Below are positions 1-8,852 of a DNA stretch of 64,000 nucleotides, piece after piece (position 1 is the first letter of the stretch; every line of letters begins with the position of its first letter). Made by a program: the position numbers and the translations under genes. A model generated the notes under the pieces. That model worked only from the letters and a program-made list of their open reading frames with translations, was not told the origin of the DNA and did not search any database. Source of the DNA: Nocardioides sp. CER19 (lineage in GTDB: Bacteria > Actinomycetota > Actinomycetes > Propionibacteriales > Nocardioidaceae); the NCBI RefSeq assembly GCF_029846275.1, contig NZ_JARVWS010000003.1:765163-829162 (forward strand), in the 5' to 3' direction.

Positions 1-2
1 TC

Positions 3-392
3 GGCTGGGTCAGGCACGGCGCCCGCTCCGGTGCGCTGATGACCGCTCTCGCCGAGCAGATGCACGCCCCGGCCGGCACATGGCTGGCCCGCCTCGGGGA
101 GACGTTCCGGGACCGTCCGGACGTGGCTGCCTCCTACGCGCACACCGTCTCGACGAAGGCCGAGCTCGAGTCTGGCGGAGTATCGATGCCAGCGGTGGGC
201 GTGACGCTCAGCGGGCGTGAGCGGGACGTGCTGCTGCACCTGGCGCGCGGGGCGACGTACGCCGACATCGCGGCCAACCTCGTCGTCTCGGAGAACACCG
301 TGAAGAGCCACGTCTCCAGCCTCTACGCCAAGCTCGGTGTGTCGCGACGCCGGGAGGCGCTCCTGCTCGCCCGGGAGCTCCACCTCATCTGA
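3..392 (+). CDS. LuxR-family transcriptional regulator, 3' part only
   Basis: The window opens inside this gene: the frame is open back to base 3, so the real start lies upstream and only about 129 C-terminal residues are visible. They end in a LuxR/GerE-type helix-turn-helix, with LSGRERDVLLHLARG followed by the recognition helix around ENTVKSHVSSLYAKLGVS. This is the usual DNA-binding end of LuxR, NarL or large ATP-binding (LAL) regulators; the part that would show which signal it senses is missing. The next gene on the same strand follows within about 90 bases, so they may be co-transcribed. The family call is firm; the subfamily and target genes are unknown. Confidence 0.85.
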   Translation, partial: GWVRHGARSGALMTALAEQMHAPAGTWLARLGETFRDRPDVAASYAHTVSTKAELESGGVSMPAVGVTLSGRERDVLLHLARGATYADIAANLVVSENTVKSHVSSLYAKLGVSRRREALLLARELHLI

Positions 393-476
393 CCGGTGGT
401 GTCACCCAGAGCGGGTGAGGCCGCGGACCGAGCAGGTGACGACCATGGCCGGGTGTCACGCGCCGCCGAGGGTCCG

Positions 477-1802
477 GTGACCGACTGGGTCCGTCGCACC
501 GGTCGGCGTGCCGGCATCGCGTTGCACCGCCGCTTCTCGGCCGACGGCGTCACGATCGAGCAGATCGCTCCCCCGCCCGCCATCCCCGAGCAGCTGCTCG
601 CGCTGTTGCGCAACCTCGGCGTCGCCATGTGCGAGGCAGGCGACGCCGCCGACCGGGTCACCGTCATCCTCGACGACGTCGCCCACGCCTACGCCGCGAC
701 GGGTGTGCGCTTCTTCGTCCTGCCGACCGGTGTCTTCGTCAGCATCGCCGACGGCCCGCGGAGCAGGGTCGACTTCGCGCCGAGCAGCAACCGGACGCTG
801 CGGCTCGACCAGATCGACGAGCTCTACCGCATCGTCGACGACATCCGGCACCACCAGCTCGACGTGGAGGGGGCGGCGACCCGACTCCGCGCGATGCACG
901 CCTCGCGGCCCCGCTTCGGACCCGTCCTGACGGTCGTCGCCACCGCGGTGCTCACCGCGGGACTGGGGCTCATGCTCAACCCGACGGCAGTCGCCCTGCC
1001 GGCGTACGTCGTGCTCGGTCTCCTGGTCGGATCCCTGCGCTGGTTCGCCGGCCGCCACCCGGCGCTCGAGCCTGTGCTACCGGTCGTCACCGCAGGCGTC
1101 GTCACCTGGGTGTGCTTCCAGTTCTCGGGCCTCGTGGACTCCCGGCCGCTCGACATCGTCATCCCGGCGCTGGTGACGTTCCTGCCCGGCGCGGCCCTGA
1201 CGATGGCGACCATCGAGCTGTCGGGCGGCTCGATGATCTCCGGCGCCTCGCGCCTCGTCTACGGACTCGAACGGCTCCTGTTCCTCTCGTTCGGCATCGC
1301 CACCGGGGTCGCCCTCGCCGGGCTGCCCGGCAGCGACGAGACGGTCGGCCACCCGCTGGGCGCCTGGGCGCCGTGGGTCGGGGTGCTGGTCTTCGCCGTC
1401 GGCCAGTACGTCGCGTCGCCGGCCCCGCGCCGGTCCCTCCTCTGGCTCCTGGTCGTGCTCTACGTCGCCTATGCCACCCAGACGATCGCCGGCACCGCGC
1501 TCGGTTCGCTCGGCGGCAGCCTGGTCGCCGCCGCCGTCGTGCTTCCCGCGGCGTACGCCGTCCAGGCACGGCCCAGCGGGCCGCCGGTGATGGTGACGTT
1601 CCTGCCCGCGTTCTGGCTCCTCGTCCCCGGAGCCCTCGGTCTGCAGGGCGTGACCGAGCTCGTCGGCGCCGACTCCGCCGCGGGGCTGGGCGACTTCATC
1701 AACGCCTTGATGTCCGTGGCTGCCATCGCCGTCGGCGTCCAGCTCGGCGCCGGCTGGTCCGAGCGGGTCGGGCGGACGACCGGTGTCTGGCGCGGGATCT
1801 GA
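477..1802 (+). CDS. ThrE-type threonine/serine exporter family membrane protein
   Basis: Resembles the ThrE family (N-terminal DUF1212/ThrE domain plus C-terminal ThrE_2 domain), known for export of threonine and serine. About 135 soluble residues, including the ThrE-typical LLRNLGVAMCEAGDAADRV, are followed by roughly ten hydrophobic segments from FGPVLTVVATAVL to the C-terminus. I chose the GTG at 477 because GAGGG sits 4 bases before it and the family alignment begins soon after; in-frame GTGs at 396 and 453 lack a ribosome site. With this start the protein has 441 residues. The substrate is inferred from the family only; nothing nearby identifies it. Confidence 0.8.
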   Translation: MTDWVRRTGRRAGIALHRRFSADGVTIEQIAPPPAIPEQLLALLRNLGVAMCEAGDAADRVTVILDDVAHAYAATGVRFFVLPTGVFVSIADGPRSRVDFAPSSNRTLRLDQIDELYRIVDDIRHHQLDVEGAATRLRAMHASRPRFGPVLTVVATAVLTAGLGLMLNPTAVALPAYVVLGLLVGSLRWFAGRHPALEPVLPVVTAGVVTWVCFQFSGLVDSRPLDIVIPALVTFLPGAALTMATIELSGGSMISGASRLVYGLERLLFLSFGIATGVALAGLPGSDETVGHPLGAWAPWVGVLVFAVGQYVASPAPRRSLLWLLVVLYVAYATQTIAGTALGSLGGSLVAAAVVLPAAYAVQARPSGPPVMVTFLPAFWLLVPGALGLQGVTELVGADSAAGLGDFINALMSVAAIAVGVQLGAGWSERVGRTTGVWRGI

Positions 1803-1829
1803 GTGCCCGCACGTCCCGCCGACGGAGGC

Positions 1830-3938
1830 TCAGCGCGGACGGGACGGCCCCGCTCGGCCCGCGTGGGCACCGACGGACACGAGCGGTGGGGGCTCCTCCG
1901 CCTCCTCCCGCACGAGCCGGGCGGCGATCTGCCCGATGACGGCGTCGACCGCCGCGACCTCCTCGCCCGTCAGGAGCCGTGCCCGGCTGCTCTCGGCCTC
2001 GGTGGCCTCCCCTCGGAGGTGGGCGAGGATCCACGCGCGGAAGGTGTCGGTGAGCCGGTCGATGACCTGCTCACCGGTCGCAGTGGGCCGGAGGTCGTCG
2101 GCGGGACCGTCGACGTAGCCGCGCTCGCGCAGCTCCTCGAACGCGGGCGCCAGGAGGATGGTGGGCACCCGCCGGCTGCGCGCGATGGCGGGGACCGACG
2201 CCGCACGACCAGCCTGGCAGTGGCCGTGGACCTGGGCGAGCGCCCAGACCCGGCCCTCGTCGATGCCGAGATCGGCCTGGTCGAGCATCTCGAGGAGCCC
2301 GTCGCGGCCCTGGCGGTAGAGCAGGTTGGCGACCCGCTGGGCGATCCGCTCCTCCGCCGGTCGCGCGTCCGGAGCCCCGAAGCCCTCGCCGAGGTCCGCC
2401 GCCGCCGGCTGGAGGTCGTCGCTGAGGCGGCCGTTGGGAAGCAGTAGCGCGATGACGAACGCGACCAGGGCGACCGGCGAGGCCCACAGGAAGACGCGGT
2501 CGAGCGCCCAGGCGTAGGCGTCGACGACGGGCGCGATGACGTCCGCGCCGAGCGCGTGCAGCGACTCGGGGGTCGCGAGGTCGTCGGGTGTGACGCCGGG
2601 AGCAGCCGCGAGTGCCGACGGCAGGCGGTGGTCGAGGAAGTTGGCATAGAGGGTGCCGAAGATCGCGGCGCCGAACGCGCTGCCGATGGTCCGCATGAAG
2701 GTGACCGCGGACGTGGCGACGCCGAGGCGCCGGTAGGGCACCGAGTTCTGCACGATGATGGTGAGGACCTGCATGCTCAGGCCGATGCCGAGCCCCAGGA
2801 CGACCATGTAGACAGCCGACCTCCAGACCTCCGTCGAGGCATCCATCCGCGAGAGCAGGTAGAGCCCGAGAGCCATCACGAGACCACCGGCCACGGGGAA
2901 GGCCTTGTAACGGCCGGTGTGGCTGACGTAGAGGCCGACGGAGATCGAGGTGGCCAGCATGCCCGCGACGAGCGGCAGCATCCGCACTCCGGACGCGGTG
3001 GCGCTCACCCCCTCGACGTACTGCAGGAACGTGGGCAGGAACGTCATCGCGCCGAGCATGGTGAACCCGACGACGAAGCTGAGCGCGCAGCAGACGGCGA
3101 AGGCCCGCTCCTTGAACATGTCGATCGGGAGGATCGGCACGTCCGTGCGCAGCTCGATGAGGATGAACAGGCCGAGCAGCGCCGCTCCGACCACGAACAG
3201 GCCGATGATGACCGGCGACGACCAGGCGTAGGTGGTGCCGCCCCAGTTCGTGGCGAGGATGAGCGCCGACGCGCCGAGGCCGACCGCCGCCATGCCCCAC
3301 CAGTCGATCCGTACGTCGCTCCGGCCGGCGCCGCGCGGGATCGTCCGTGCGGCCAGGACGATGACGAGGAGGGCGAGGGGGACGTTGACGTAGAACGCCC
3401 AACGCCAGGAGAGGTTGTCCGTGAAGTAGCCGCCGATGAGGGGACCGAGCACGGTGGTCACCCCGAAGACGGCGCCGAGCGAGCCCTGGTAGCGGCCGCG
3501 GTCGCGCAGCGGGATGACGTCGGCGATCAGCGCGGTGGCCGTGACGGTGAGGCCGCCACCGCCGATCCCCTGGATGGCGCGAGAGCCGATGAGCCATCCC
3601 ATTCCTGGCGACAGCCCGCACAGCGCCGACCCGATGATGAACACGACGACGCTGGTCTGGAAGACGCGCTTGCGACCGAACTGGTCGCCGAGCTTGCCGA
3701 CCACGGCCGCCGAGACGGTCTGGGTGAGCAGGTAGGCCGTGACCACCCACGACACGTGGTTCCCGCCGCCGAGGTCACCGACGATGGTGGGCAGGGCAGT
3801 CGAGACGATGGTCGAGTCCATCGCCGAGAGCAGCATCCCGAGCGCGACCGTGCCGAACGCGACCAGGCGGGCCCGGCCGTAGAGGAGGTGATCGGGCGGC
3901 GCGGTGGCGGCAGGTGCGCTGCCTGCCACCACAGTCAT
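1830..3938 (-). CDS. DHA2-family (14-helix) MFS drug exporter with a C-terminal winged-helix-like tail
   Basis: Proton-driven multidrug efflux permease of the DHA2/EmrB-QacA type. The N-terminal helix carries LSAMDSTIVSTALPTIVGDL, the DHA2 signature, and motif A-like KLGDQFGRKRVF follows. The start at 3938 has a strong ribosome site (GGGAGGT, about 6 bases upstream), which rejects a longer frame to 4109. The 702-residue protein is about 200 residues longer than a standard member. After the last membrane segment (ending near residue 500) comes a soluble tail; residues about 570-640 (LAPAFEELRERGYVDG, then LRPTATGEQVIDRL) look like a MarR-type winged helix. The tail may regulate transport or bind DNA, but this is inference. 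Divergent from the FUSC/SulP genes. Confidence 0.88.
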   Translation of the reverse strand: MTVVAGSAPAATAPPDHLLYGRARLVAFGTVALGMLLSAMDSTIVSTALPTIVGDLGGGNHVSWVVTAYLLTQTVSAAVVGKLGDQFGRKRVFQTSVVVFIIGSALCGLSPGMGWLIGSRAIQGIGGGGLTVTATALIADVIPLRDRGRYQGSLGAVFGVTTVLGPLIGGYFTDNLSWRWAFYVNVPLALLVIVLAARTIPRGAGRSDVRIDWWGMAAVGLGASALILATNWGGTTYAWSSPVIIGLFVVGAALLGLFILIELRTDVPILPIDMFKERAFAVCCALSFVVGFTMLGAMTFLPTFLQYVEGVSATASGVRMLPLVAGMLATSISVGLYVSHTGRYKAFPVAGGLVMALGLYLLSRMDASTEVWRSAVYMVVLGLGIGLSMQVLTIIVQNSVPYRRLGVATSAVTFMRTIGSAFGAAIFGTLYANFLDHRLPSALAAAPGVTPDDLATPESLHALGADVIAPVVDAYAWALDRVFLWASPVALVAFVIALLLPNGRLSDDLQPAAADLGEGFGAPDARPAEERIAQRVANLLYRQGRDGLLEMLDQADLGIDEGRVWALAQVHGHCQAGRAASVPAIARSRRVPTILLAPAFEELRERGYVDGPADDLRPTATGEQVIDRLTDTFRAWILAHLRGEATEAESSRARLLTGEEVAAVDAVIGQIAARLVREEAEEPPPLVSVGAHAGRAGPSRPR

Positions 3939-4079
3939 CTGAAGACCTCCCGAGCTCGGCGTGCGTGGGCGTCGGCCCACCGGTGGGGTTGCTCCGCACT
4001 CTCGGCAGTCCGGCAGCGCGGCCACACCCCCGTTTCGGGCCATGGCCCCCGCCCCGCGTCCAGGCTCGCCCGGTTCGGG

Positions 4080-4124
4080 TGACCAGCTCGGCACGCCGCG
4101 CTCGTTCACTGGTCACGCTGGTCA
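4080..4124. promoter_or_regulatory. Candidate operator: three TGGTCA words in the divergent gap
   Basis: In the 239-base gap between the DHA2 exporter and the FUSC gene, TGACCAG (4080-4086) is followed by its inverse CTGGTCA at 4109-4115 and again at 4118-4124, the last two 9 bases apart. Such word clusters often mark regulator sites. No regulator gene is adjacent, apart from the winged-helix-like tail of the exporter. Function is inferred. Confidence 0.35.
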
Positions 4125-4177
4125 GAGGGCCGAACAGGCAGGCAGCGAGGCTCGTTGCCCCTGGCGAGGAGGACGTG

Positions 4178-5218
4178 GTGACGCGCACACCGGACGCGCC
4201 GGCCGGCGTCTCTTGGCGCTGGTCGTACGCCTTGCGCGGCCTGGTCACCGCGGCCCCGGCGGCCGCGGCGGCGTTCTCGGACGTGCAGCTGGCCGCCGGT
4301 CTCGCCGTCGGGCTCCTCCCGGTCTGCCCCCTGCCGCTGCCGCCCAGCCGGACCGGGCGGCTCAGGCTCGGCGTCTACGGCGTGCTGGCGGCGGTCTCGA
4401 TCTTCCTCGGCGGCGTTCTCGCGCAGTGGCCGGTCGCGGCGGTGGCCGGCATGGTCCTGGCCGGCGGCGCCCTGGGGTACGCCGTCGACCGGCTGGCACG
4501 GCCGGCGACGATGCTCGGCGTCCTGCTGTGCCTGCCGCTGCTCGCCGTCGGGTTCAGCTATCCCGGCACCGACACCGTCAGCGGGCTCGCGGCCGACATC
4601 CTCCTCGGATCGGCATGGTCGCTCCTGGTCGCCGTCGCATGGCCGACCGCCTCTACCGGCCCGGCCGCCGCCGGCCACGCGGGTGCCGCGCTGCCGCCGC
4701 CCGGTGTCATGGTCAGGTACGGGTGGACCGCCGGATCCGCCGGCGCGGTCTGCGCCGCCATCGGGTTCGCCGCGGACCTCGAGCACGTCGGCTGGGCCCC
4801 GGCGGCTGCGCTGCTGGTGATGCGGCCCAACCCGCCGGTCCAGGAGATGCGCTCGTTCGACCGCCTCGCCGACGTGGCGATCGGGGCCGCCGCGGCCGGC
4901 CTCCTCGTGATCGTCGGGCCCCCGACCTGGGTCTACGCCGCCGCCATCGCCCTGGTCGGCGTCGCCGCGACCGCGACGGCCGGAAGCCGGTGGTACGTGT
5001 TGCCGACGTTCACGACGTTCCTGGTGTTCGTCCTGTTGCTCGCCCGAGATCCCGCCGACGCCCAGGAGAGGTTCTGGGAGCGGGTGCTGGAGACCGCCCT
5101 GGGGATCGCGGTGGCCGCCGTGGCGACCTTCGTCGTGCTGCCGGCGTTGACGCGACGCGCCGCCGCACGCTCCTCGTCGAGCCCGGCGGCCGACTCCGAC
5201 GCGGGGCGGCGCGCATGA
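4178..5218 (+). CDS. FUSC-family integral membrane protein
   Basis: 346-residue membrane protein resembling the FUSC/aromatic-acid exporter (YccS/AaeB-like) group. Hydrophobic helices are visible in two clusters: residues about 20-165, and again from about 185 to the end after a short Pro/Ala-rich linker. This is the two-repeat layout of that family. The GTG at 4178 is chosen because AGGAGG lies 5 bases upstream; a GTG at 4175 would be too close. Its stop overlaps the next start (ATGA), so it is translationally coupled to two SulP permeases. Export of small organic anions is the family role; the substrate here is unknown. Confidence 0.7.
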   Translation: MTRTPDAPAGVSWRWSYALRGLVTAAPAAAAAFSDVQLAAGLAVGLLPVCPLPLPPSRTGRLRLGVYGVLAAVSIFLGGVLAQWPVAAVAGMVLAGGALGYAVDRLARPATMLGVLLCLPLLAVGFSYPGTDTVSGLAADILLGSAWSLLVAVAWPTASTGPAAAGHAGAALPPPGVMVRYGWTAGSAGAVCAAIGFAADLEHVGWAPAAALLVMRPNPPVQEMRSFDRLADVAIGAAAAGLLVIVGPPTWVYAAAIALVGVAATATAGSRWYVLPTFTTFLVFVLLLARDPADAQERFWERVLETALGIAVAAVATFVVLPALTRRAAARSSSSPAADSDAGRRA

Positions 5219-6945
5219 GGATGGGGTCTGGCCTGAGGACAGGGTGGGGGCGACCTACCAAGCAGGACGCCGTCGCCGGCTTCGTGACCGGCCTGTTCTC
5301 CATCCCCGAAGGCATGGCCTACGCCTCGATCGGCGGGTTCAACCCGTTGCTGGGCCTCTACTCCGGGATGGTCCCGACCACCGTCGGGTCGCTGTTCTCC
5401 AGGACCGTGCTGATGACGACGACCCTGACCAGCGCGATCGCGCTGACCTCGCACAGCGTCCTGTCCCAGGCCGGCCTGCGGCCCGACGACCCGGGCAACA
5501 TCGCGATGCTGACGGTCCTGGTCGGCGTACTCATGCTGCTGTTCGGACTGCTGCGGATGGGCTCGTTGATGAGCTTCGTCTCCAACGCCGTCATGACCGG
5601 GTTCACCACCGGCATCGCGATCCAGATCCTCGCGGGCGTCATCGAGGACGCCACCGACTACCACACCAGCTATCACAACACGATCGCGAAGCTCGGTGAC
5701 GCCCTCGTGCACATCGGCGACTGGGACGCGGCGTCGACGCTCGTCGCCGCCGGCACCGTCGCCTGCTGGTTCGCCGTCCAGGCCGTCCGACGGCTCGAGC
5801 CGTTCGCGATCCTGATCGCCCTGGTCGTCGCGAGCGCGGTCGTCGCCGTCCTCGGGTCCGCGACGGGCCTCGACGTGCGCGAGGTCGGCGACATCGGCGC
5901 GATCCCGCGGTCGCTCCCCCACCCGGTCATGCCCGACCTGTCGACCGCTCCGGAGCTGCTGACGGGAGCCGTCGCGGTCGCCCTGGTCGCGCTCGCCCAG
6001 GCCGCCGGCATCGGGGCCGCCGTGCCGAACCCCGACGGGTCCCGGACCAACGTGTCGGCCGACTTCGCCGCCCAGGGCGTCGCCAACATCGCCGGCGGGC
6101 TCTTCCGCGCGCTCCCCACGGGCGGGTCGATGTCGCGGACGGGGGTCGCCACCAGCGCCGGCGCCCGGACCCGCTGGGCGGGCGTGTACGCCGGCATCGT
6201 GCTGGCCGTCCTCGTGCTGGTCGCGGGACCGGTCGCCGAGCACATCCCGATGCCGGTCATCGGCGGCCTGATCGTCGTCATCGCGGGCGAGCTGATCGTG
6301 GGGCGCATCGGTGACATCCAGCTCGTCTCCCGGACCGGCCGGCTGCCCGCGCTGGCGATGCTCGCCACGTTCGTGGCCACCACCCAGCTGCCGCTGCAGG
6401 ACGCCATCCTGCTCGGCGCCGGGCTGTCGTTGCTGCTGTTCTGCATCAACGCCCAGCGGCAGGCGCGGCTGCGGGCGCTCGAGTGGGACGACAGCGGTCG
6501 ATGGCGCACCACCGACGTACCACCGCGCATCGAGTCCGGCACCGTCACCGTCCTCCACTACGAGGGCGTGAGCATGTTCGCCGAGATCGAGCGCCTCGAC
6601 GAGTCCTGGCCGCGTCTGGGACAGGCCAGGCACGCGGTCGTCATCTTCCACGTCCGCACGCTGCCGGACGTGCCGTCCTCGACGATGGTGAAGTCGCTGG
6701 AGCGCCGGGCACGGCAGCTCGCGGACCACGACTGCCGGCTCATGGTCGTCGGCCTCGACCCGGTGCTGCTCCAGGTGTTCACGCGCACGGGTCTCGTCGC
6801 GCTGCTCGGCGAGGAGAACGTGGTCACCCGGACGCCGGTGTTCTTCGAGGCGCTGGACCGCGCCTACGCCGAGGCGACCGCGTGGGTGGAGAGCGGCCGA
6901 CGACTGGCCGACGGGACCGACGACGGCGGCGAGTACGTGCGATGA
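5215..6945 (+). CDS. SulP/SLC26-family anion permease with STAS domain (first of two)
   Basis: SulP permeases carry sulfate, bicarbonate or other anions across the cytoplasmic membrane. Residues about 15-410 form the transmembrane part, with the family-typical opening DAVAGFVTGLFSIPEGMAYA and the later FRALPTGGSMSRTGV. Residues about 440-570 form a cytosolic STAS domain. At 576 residues it has normal length. The ATG at 5215 overlaps the upstream stop (ATGA), and the gene's own stop overlaps the next SulP start in the same way. The neighbouring organosulfur island makes sulfate plausible, but SulP substrates cannot be read from sequence. Confidence 0.88.
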   Translation: MRMGSGLRTGWGRPTKQDAVAGFVTGLFSIPEGMAYASIGGFNPLLGLYSGMVPTTVGSLFSRTVLMTTTLTSAIALTSHSVLSQAGLRPDDPGNIAMLTVLVGVLMLLFGLLRMGSLMSFVSNAVMTGFTTGIAIQILAGVIEDATDYHTSYHNTIAKLGDALVHIGDWDAASTLVAAGTVACWFAVQAVRRLEPFAILIALVVASAVVAVLGSATGLDVREVGDIGAIPRSLPHPVMPDLSTAPELLTGAVAVALVALAQAAGIGAAVPNPDGSRTNVSADFAAQGVANIAGGLFRALPTGGSMSRTGVATSAGARTRWAGVYAGIVLAVLVLVAGPVAEHIPMPVIGGLIVVIAGELIVGRIGDIQLVSRTGRLPALAMLATFVATTQLPLQDAILLGAGLSLLLFCINAQRQARLRALEWDDSGRWRTTDVPPRIESGTVTVLHYEGVSMFAEIERLDESWPRLGQARHAVVIFHVRTLPDVPSSTMVKSLERRARQLADHDCRLMVVGLDPVLLQVFTRTGLVALLGEENVVTRTPVFFEALDRAYAEATAWVESGRRLADGTDDGGEYVR

Positions 6946-8648
6946 GGCGCCCGGCGCGCGTGGTCGGCCAGGCCAGGTCGACGTGGCGGCGCCTCCGGCC
7001 GCGCCCGTCCGACCTGCGCGCGGACGCCGTCGCCGGCCTCCCCGGAGCGATCAGCACCGTGCCCGACGGGATGGCCTCGGCCGTCCTGGTCGGCGTGAAC
7101 CCCGCCTACGGCCTCTACGCCGCGTTCGCCGGTCCGATCGGCGGGGGTCTCACCACGTCGACCCGGCTCATGGTCGTCAGCACCACGACGGCGGCCGCCC
7201 TGGCGGCCGGGTCGGCACTCGAGGACCTCCACGCCGACCAACGCGACTCGGCCCTCGTCCTGCTCACGATGATGACGGGCGTCCTGATGATCGCGGCCGG
7301 CCTGCTGCGCCTGGGCCGCTACGTCCGGTTCGTGTCCCGGTCGGTCATGCTCGGCTTCCTCACCGGTGTCGCCGTCAACATCACCCTCGGGCAGCTGCCC
7401 GACCTGCTCGGAGCACCGTCCGAGGGCTCCTCGAACGTCGGGAAGGCGTGGCACGTGCTGACGCACCCGAGCGGGATAGGGGCCCCGTCGGCCGCGGCCG
7501 GGCTGGGCGCCCTCGCCATCATGGTCGGCCTCTCCCGCACCCGGTTCGACCTGCTCGGCTCGCTCGCCGCGGTCGCCGTCCCGACCGTCGTCGCCGTCGT
7601 CGCCGGCGCCGACTCGGTCGCCAGCGTCTCCGACGAGGGCGCCATCCCCCGCGGCGTGCCACCGCTGGCCTGGCCGCACCTCTCCGACTTCTCGTTCGGG
7701 CTTCTCGGCGGCGCGCTCGCCGTGGCGGCCATCGTGCTCGTCCAGGGCGCCGGGGTCGCCCAGGTGGCACCCAACCCGGACGGCGGCCCGTCGCGCGCCA
7801 ACGTGGACTTCATCGGCCAGGGCGTCGCCAACGTCGCCTCGGGCGTCTTCCACGGGATCCCGGTCGGCGGCTCGGTCAGCTCCACGGCGCTGAACCAGGC
7901 CGCCGGTGCCCGGTCCCGCTGGGCGTCGGTGTTCGTCGGCGCCTGGATGCTGCTCATCCTCGTCGCGTTCGCCGGCATCGTCGGCCACGTGGTCATGCCG
8001 ACCCTCGCCGCGGTGCTCATGTACGCCGGCGTCATGTCGCTGCGCCCGCACGACCTCGTGGAGGTCCTGCGCACCGGGTCCACGTCCCAGGTGGCGCTCG
8101 TCGGCACGTTCCTGGCGACGCTCGCCCTCCCCGTCGCCGCCGCTGTCGGCGTCGGGGTCCTGGTCTCGCTGCTGCTGCAGCTCAACAGGGACGCGCTCGA
8201 CCTCCGCGTCGTCAGGCTCGAGCCCTACGACGGCGACCTCGTCGAGACCGAGGTCCCCGCCGTCCTGCCCGATGACGAACCGGTGGTCCTCGACGTCTAC
8301 GGCAGCCTGCTCTACGCCGGCGCGCGCACGCTCGAGGCTCGTCTGCCCGACGCGTCCGGCGCCGAGCGACCGGTCGTCGTGCTGCGCCTGCGCGGCCGCA
8401 CGTCCCTCGGCGCGACGTTCTTCGGAGTGGTCGCTGCCTACGCCGCCGACCTCCACGACCGTGGCGGACGCCTCTACCTCAGCGGCGTCGACCAGGACGT
8501 CGTCGCCCGCTTCCAGCGCACCCAGGCCGTCGACGTACGCGGCATGGTGCAGGTCTTCCGCGCGACGCCGGTCCTCGGCGAGTCCACGGTGGCCGCCGTC
8601 GCCGACGCCACCGACTGGCTCGTGGAAGCACGACAGCCGACGTCCTGA
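6942..8648 (+). CDS. SulP/SLC26-family anion permease with STAS domain (second of two)
   Basis: Paralogue of the preceding gene, joined to it by a 4-base ATGA overlap. 568 residues: a transmembrane region starting DAVAGLPGAISTVPDGMASA and continuing through FHGIPVGGSVSSTALNQAAG, then a STAS domain near residues 430-560. The two proteins are clearly related but differ throughout, so this is not a recent duplication. Tandem SulP proteins could act as a mixed dimer, since SLC26 proteins are dimeric, or have different substrates. Convergent with the coiled-coil gene at 8853; I see no clear terminator in the 204-base gap between them. Confidence 0.88.
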   Translation: MRRPARVVGQARSTWRRLRPRPSDLRADAVAGLPGAISTVPDGMASAVLVGVNPAYGLYAAFAGPIGGGLTTSTRLMVVSTTTAAALAAGSALEDLHADQRDSALVLLTMMTGVLMIAAGLLRLGRYVRFVSRSVMLGFLTGVAVNITLGQLPDLLGAPSEGSSNVGKAWHVLTHPSGIGAPSAAAGLGALAIMVGLSRTRFDLLGSLAAVAVPTVVAVVAGADSVASVSDEGAIPRGVPPLAWPHLSDFSFGLLGGALAVAAIVLVQGAGVAQVAPNPDGGPSRANVDFIGQGVANVASGVFHGIPVGGSVSSTALNQAAGARSRWASVFVGAWMLLILVAFAGIVGHVVMPTLAAVLMYAGVMSLRPHDLVEVLRTGSTSQVALVGTFLATLALPVAAAVGVGVLVSLLLQLNRDALDLRVVRLEPYDGDLVETEVPAVLPDDEPVVLDVYGSLLYAGARTLEARLPDASGAERPVVVLRLRGRTSLGATFFGVVAAYAADLHDRGGRLYLSGVDQDVVARFQRTQAVDVRGMVQVFRATPVLGESTVAAVADATDWLVEARQPTS

Positions 8649-8852
8649 CCCCGGCGAGACGTCACTCCCGCGAGAGCGCGGCCGCCGCCTCGGTCGGGTC
8701 CAGGTAGCTCTCCCCACTCACGTCGATCCGACGCCGAGGACGGTGCCGCCCGTGAACCGGGACGGAGGGCCGGCCGCCGGACCGAGCATGTGACGCAGCG
8801 CACCCGTGCGGCCGAGGGTGACCGGGCCATGCGCGAGCGCACCGCGATCGAG

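Noticed and set aside
2556..4082. 508-codon plus-strand frame opposite the DHA2 exporter
   Set aside because: Shadow frame rich in Asp, Glu, His and Arg, opposite a gene with clear membrane helices and a strong ribosome site.
4933..8717. Long minus-strand frames (598 and 617 codons) opposite the SulP genes
   Set aside because: Compositional shadows of the SulP genes; no domain, no ribosome site, and the plus-strand proteins are unmistakable.
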